From Candidatus Woesebacteria bacterium RIFCSPHIGHO2_01_FULL_39_32 (GTDB lineage: Bacteria > Patescibacteriota > Microgenomatia > UBA8517), in assembly GCA_001792345.1 (NCBI GenBank), contig MGGJ01000012.1, forward strand, positions 70,091 to 107,388: a DNA stretch of 37,298 nt, given 5' to 3'. The notes below the pieces were generated by a model that worked only from the letters and a program-made list of their open reading frames with translations, had not been told where the DNA came from and searched no databases. Positions 35,929 through 37,298 of the stretch are shown one piece after another (positions within the stretch are counted from its first letter, which is position 1; the number at the start of each line of letters is the position of its first letter). The translations under genes and the position numbers were made by a program.

Positions 35929-37298
35929 GTGATCAAAAGGGTAATACTCGTATCTTCACTTTTATTAAGTTTATTTTTTTTATCTGCAATATACTTATTT
36001 GGGATAGTACTCTCTTTCTATGGACAGTTACCTCAAATTAGTCTGATAGGGTGGCGTATGTCCAATATCCAGGTAATAAGTCATATATCGAATTTGGATG
36101 TTCCTCTTACAAGTCAGTCAAGATTTGCATATGAATATTGGACTAAGATGTTGGGTGTAAATGTTTGGGACACTTCATATATTATTGATATTTTACCCGC
36201 GGATAATTTATCATATAATCCTAAAAGTACTTCCGCACCATATACAACTAGACTATTAGATGGTGATAGATTAATTTATGCCATAGGGACTCCCAGTAAA
36301 ATCGAATCGCAGAAAATAGTTAAAATCCCGATATATTTTTCAGACTCTTTTATTAAATCGACTAATAACGATAATCCATTATTTATCCGAAGGTTACTAA
36401 ACAATCTTGTGATAAAAGGAATATTAATTAATAAAGCGGAAAAGTATTCCGATGTTGTATTTACTACTAGGGAAACTGAAATATTACGGAAGTTAAGTAC
36501 TTCAGACTTTCTACCATTGGGGATAATATTAGAAGGTACTGCAGTAATAAATAATTTTCCTTGGGATTTGCTGAAGGAAATAAGAAGTAATTTCAGTTTG
36601 AAGTTAATTAAGGAGATTTTCGCACAAGGCTGTTGTACTTTAGGAGTATATGAAGATTTTTATGAATGTTCTATTTCTGGTAGCGGTTGCAACAATCCCG
36701 GTAGACGATGTTCTGGAGGTGGTGGTACATGTCAGTATGTTGAAACTCAGTGTGTTGATGCATACGAAGGAGATTTGGATAGCTGTAATGTGGGAGCTGC
36801 TTGCTGCTATGGTGGGTGTAGTTGTGGCGGTGGTGAGCCGACACCGACGCCGGGGGGTGATGGGGGTGGAGTGCCGAATCCTTGTGATAATATCAAAGGT
36901 CAGAAGGTATCAAACCTAGCTCCTTTACCCCCTGAAGTTAATAGTGCAACCGTACATGGCTGTTGGGCTTCGAACAGTGAACCGGAGGATTATTGTGCAT
37001 ATGGTTTTGACATTTCCAATAACCCATATTCCAGCGGCCCTACCAGAAACGGCCGCTGGGACGTATGGGTTGACGTACCAGCAGGATGCAGTGTGGGTTA
37101 TACACTTTGTGAAAATTCGACGGGTTGTGAATCTAATCCACCCACACCGGGAAATTCTGTGACATTTCGTTGTGGTTCCGGTGATGTTTGGGATGTATGG
37201 TGGCATTTTAACTGTCTAGCCTCTTCTATACCTTCCTGTGCTGTTTCTTTAAATCCTTTACCTGCAATGAGTGTCGGACAAAGTATCAAGCTTATACC
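35929..37298 (+). CDS. secreted Cys-rich surface protein, truncated by window end
   Basis: GTG start; stop-free reading of 456 codons to the window edge; signal-like VIKRVILVSSLLLSLFFLSAIYLFGIVL; Cys-rich CCTLGVYEDFYECSISGSGCNNPGRRCSGGGGTCQYVETQC..CCYGGCSCGGGEPTPTPGGDGGG. Confidence 0.88.
   Translation, partial: MIKRVILVSSLLLSLFFLSAIYLFGIVLSFYGQLPQISLIGWRMSNIQVISHISNLDVPLTSQSRFAYEYWTKMLGVNVWDTSYIIDILPADNLSYNPKSTSAPYTTRLLDGDRLIYAIGTPSKIESQKIVKIPIYFSDSFIKSTNNDNPLFIRRLLNNLVIKGILINKAEKYSDVVFTTRETEILRKLSTSDFLPLGIILEGTAVINNFPWDLLKEIRSNFSLKLIKEIFAQGCCTLGVYEDFYECSISGSGCNNPGRRCSGGGGTCQYVETQCVDAYEGDLDSCNVGAACCYGGCSCGGGEPTPTPGGDGGGVPNPCDNIKGQKVSNLAPLPPEVNSATVHGCWASNSEPEDYCAYGFDISNNPYSSGPTRNGRWDVWVDVPAGCSVGYTLCENSTGCESNPPTPGNSVTFRCGSGDVWDVWWHFNCLASSIPSCAVSLNPLPAMSVGQSIKLI

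Noticed and set aside
36650-37289. Short ORFs 36650-36919, 36925-37206, 36944-37162 and 37098-37289
   Set aside because: They conflict with the long stop-free frame from GTG 35929, which has signal peptide and Cys-rich composition.
1-37298. Alternative genetic code (UGA recoding as in Gracilibacteria/SR1)
   Set aside because: Conserved genes such as leuS end at TGA in the expected place, and no in-frame TGA interrupts conserved proteins.
1-37298. Defence systems, prophage, CRISPR-Cas or toxin-antitoxin modules
   Set aside because: No ORF showed nuclease, Cas, phage structural or recognised toxin-antitoxin motifs; only the RAYT cassette and small HTH proteins hint at mobility.

Overview
This is a 37.3 kb AT-rich bacterial chromosomal segment with standard stop usage. 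Many small genes and some family-level features (split comEC, mini-repeats inside aaRS genes, PEGA and Cys-rich surface proteins) suggest a Patescibacteria/CPR genome of the Microgenomates type; this affiliation is inference. Core content: leuS, comEA, a split comEC, a T-box-like leader heading a 6.4-12.2 kb gene run (ATP-grasp-like protein, HAD, tRNA-binding OB protein, four-helix bundle/IVP, argS, KAS III-like), a P-type ATPase and mgtE flanking a RAYT/Y1 transposase bounded by identical 31-bp palindrome-containing repeats, M16 protease, adenylate kinase, two Tat-like proteins, tRNA-Pro(CGG), rsmI, a TrmB-like regulator, an HTH-M20 peptidase fusion, tRNA-Arg(CCT), EamA, PEGA protein, mreB, TagA/WecG glycosyltransferase, a small HTH protein, a GreA-like protein, a 950-aa protein, and a Cys-rich secreted protein that runs off the end and is missing from the ORF track. 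The strongest leads are (1) the T-box-like leader with a palindrome in its stem III, (2) an HTH fused to an M20 fold with altered metal-site residues, (3) perfect palindromes and minisatellites inserted in frame into essential genes, (4) the RAYT/REP cassette whose repeats supply the stop codons of both neighbours, and (5) a leader with terminator and alternative stem before the 950-aa gene. No CRISPR array, recognised defence system, or rRNA was found.
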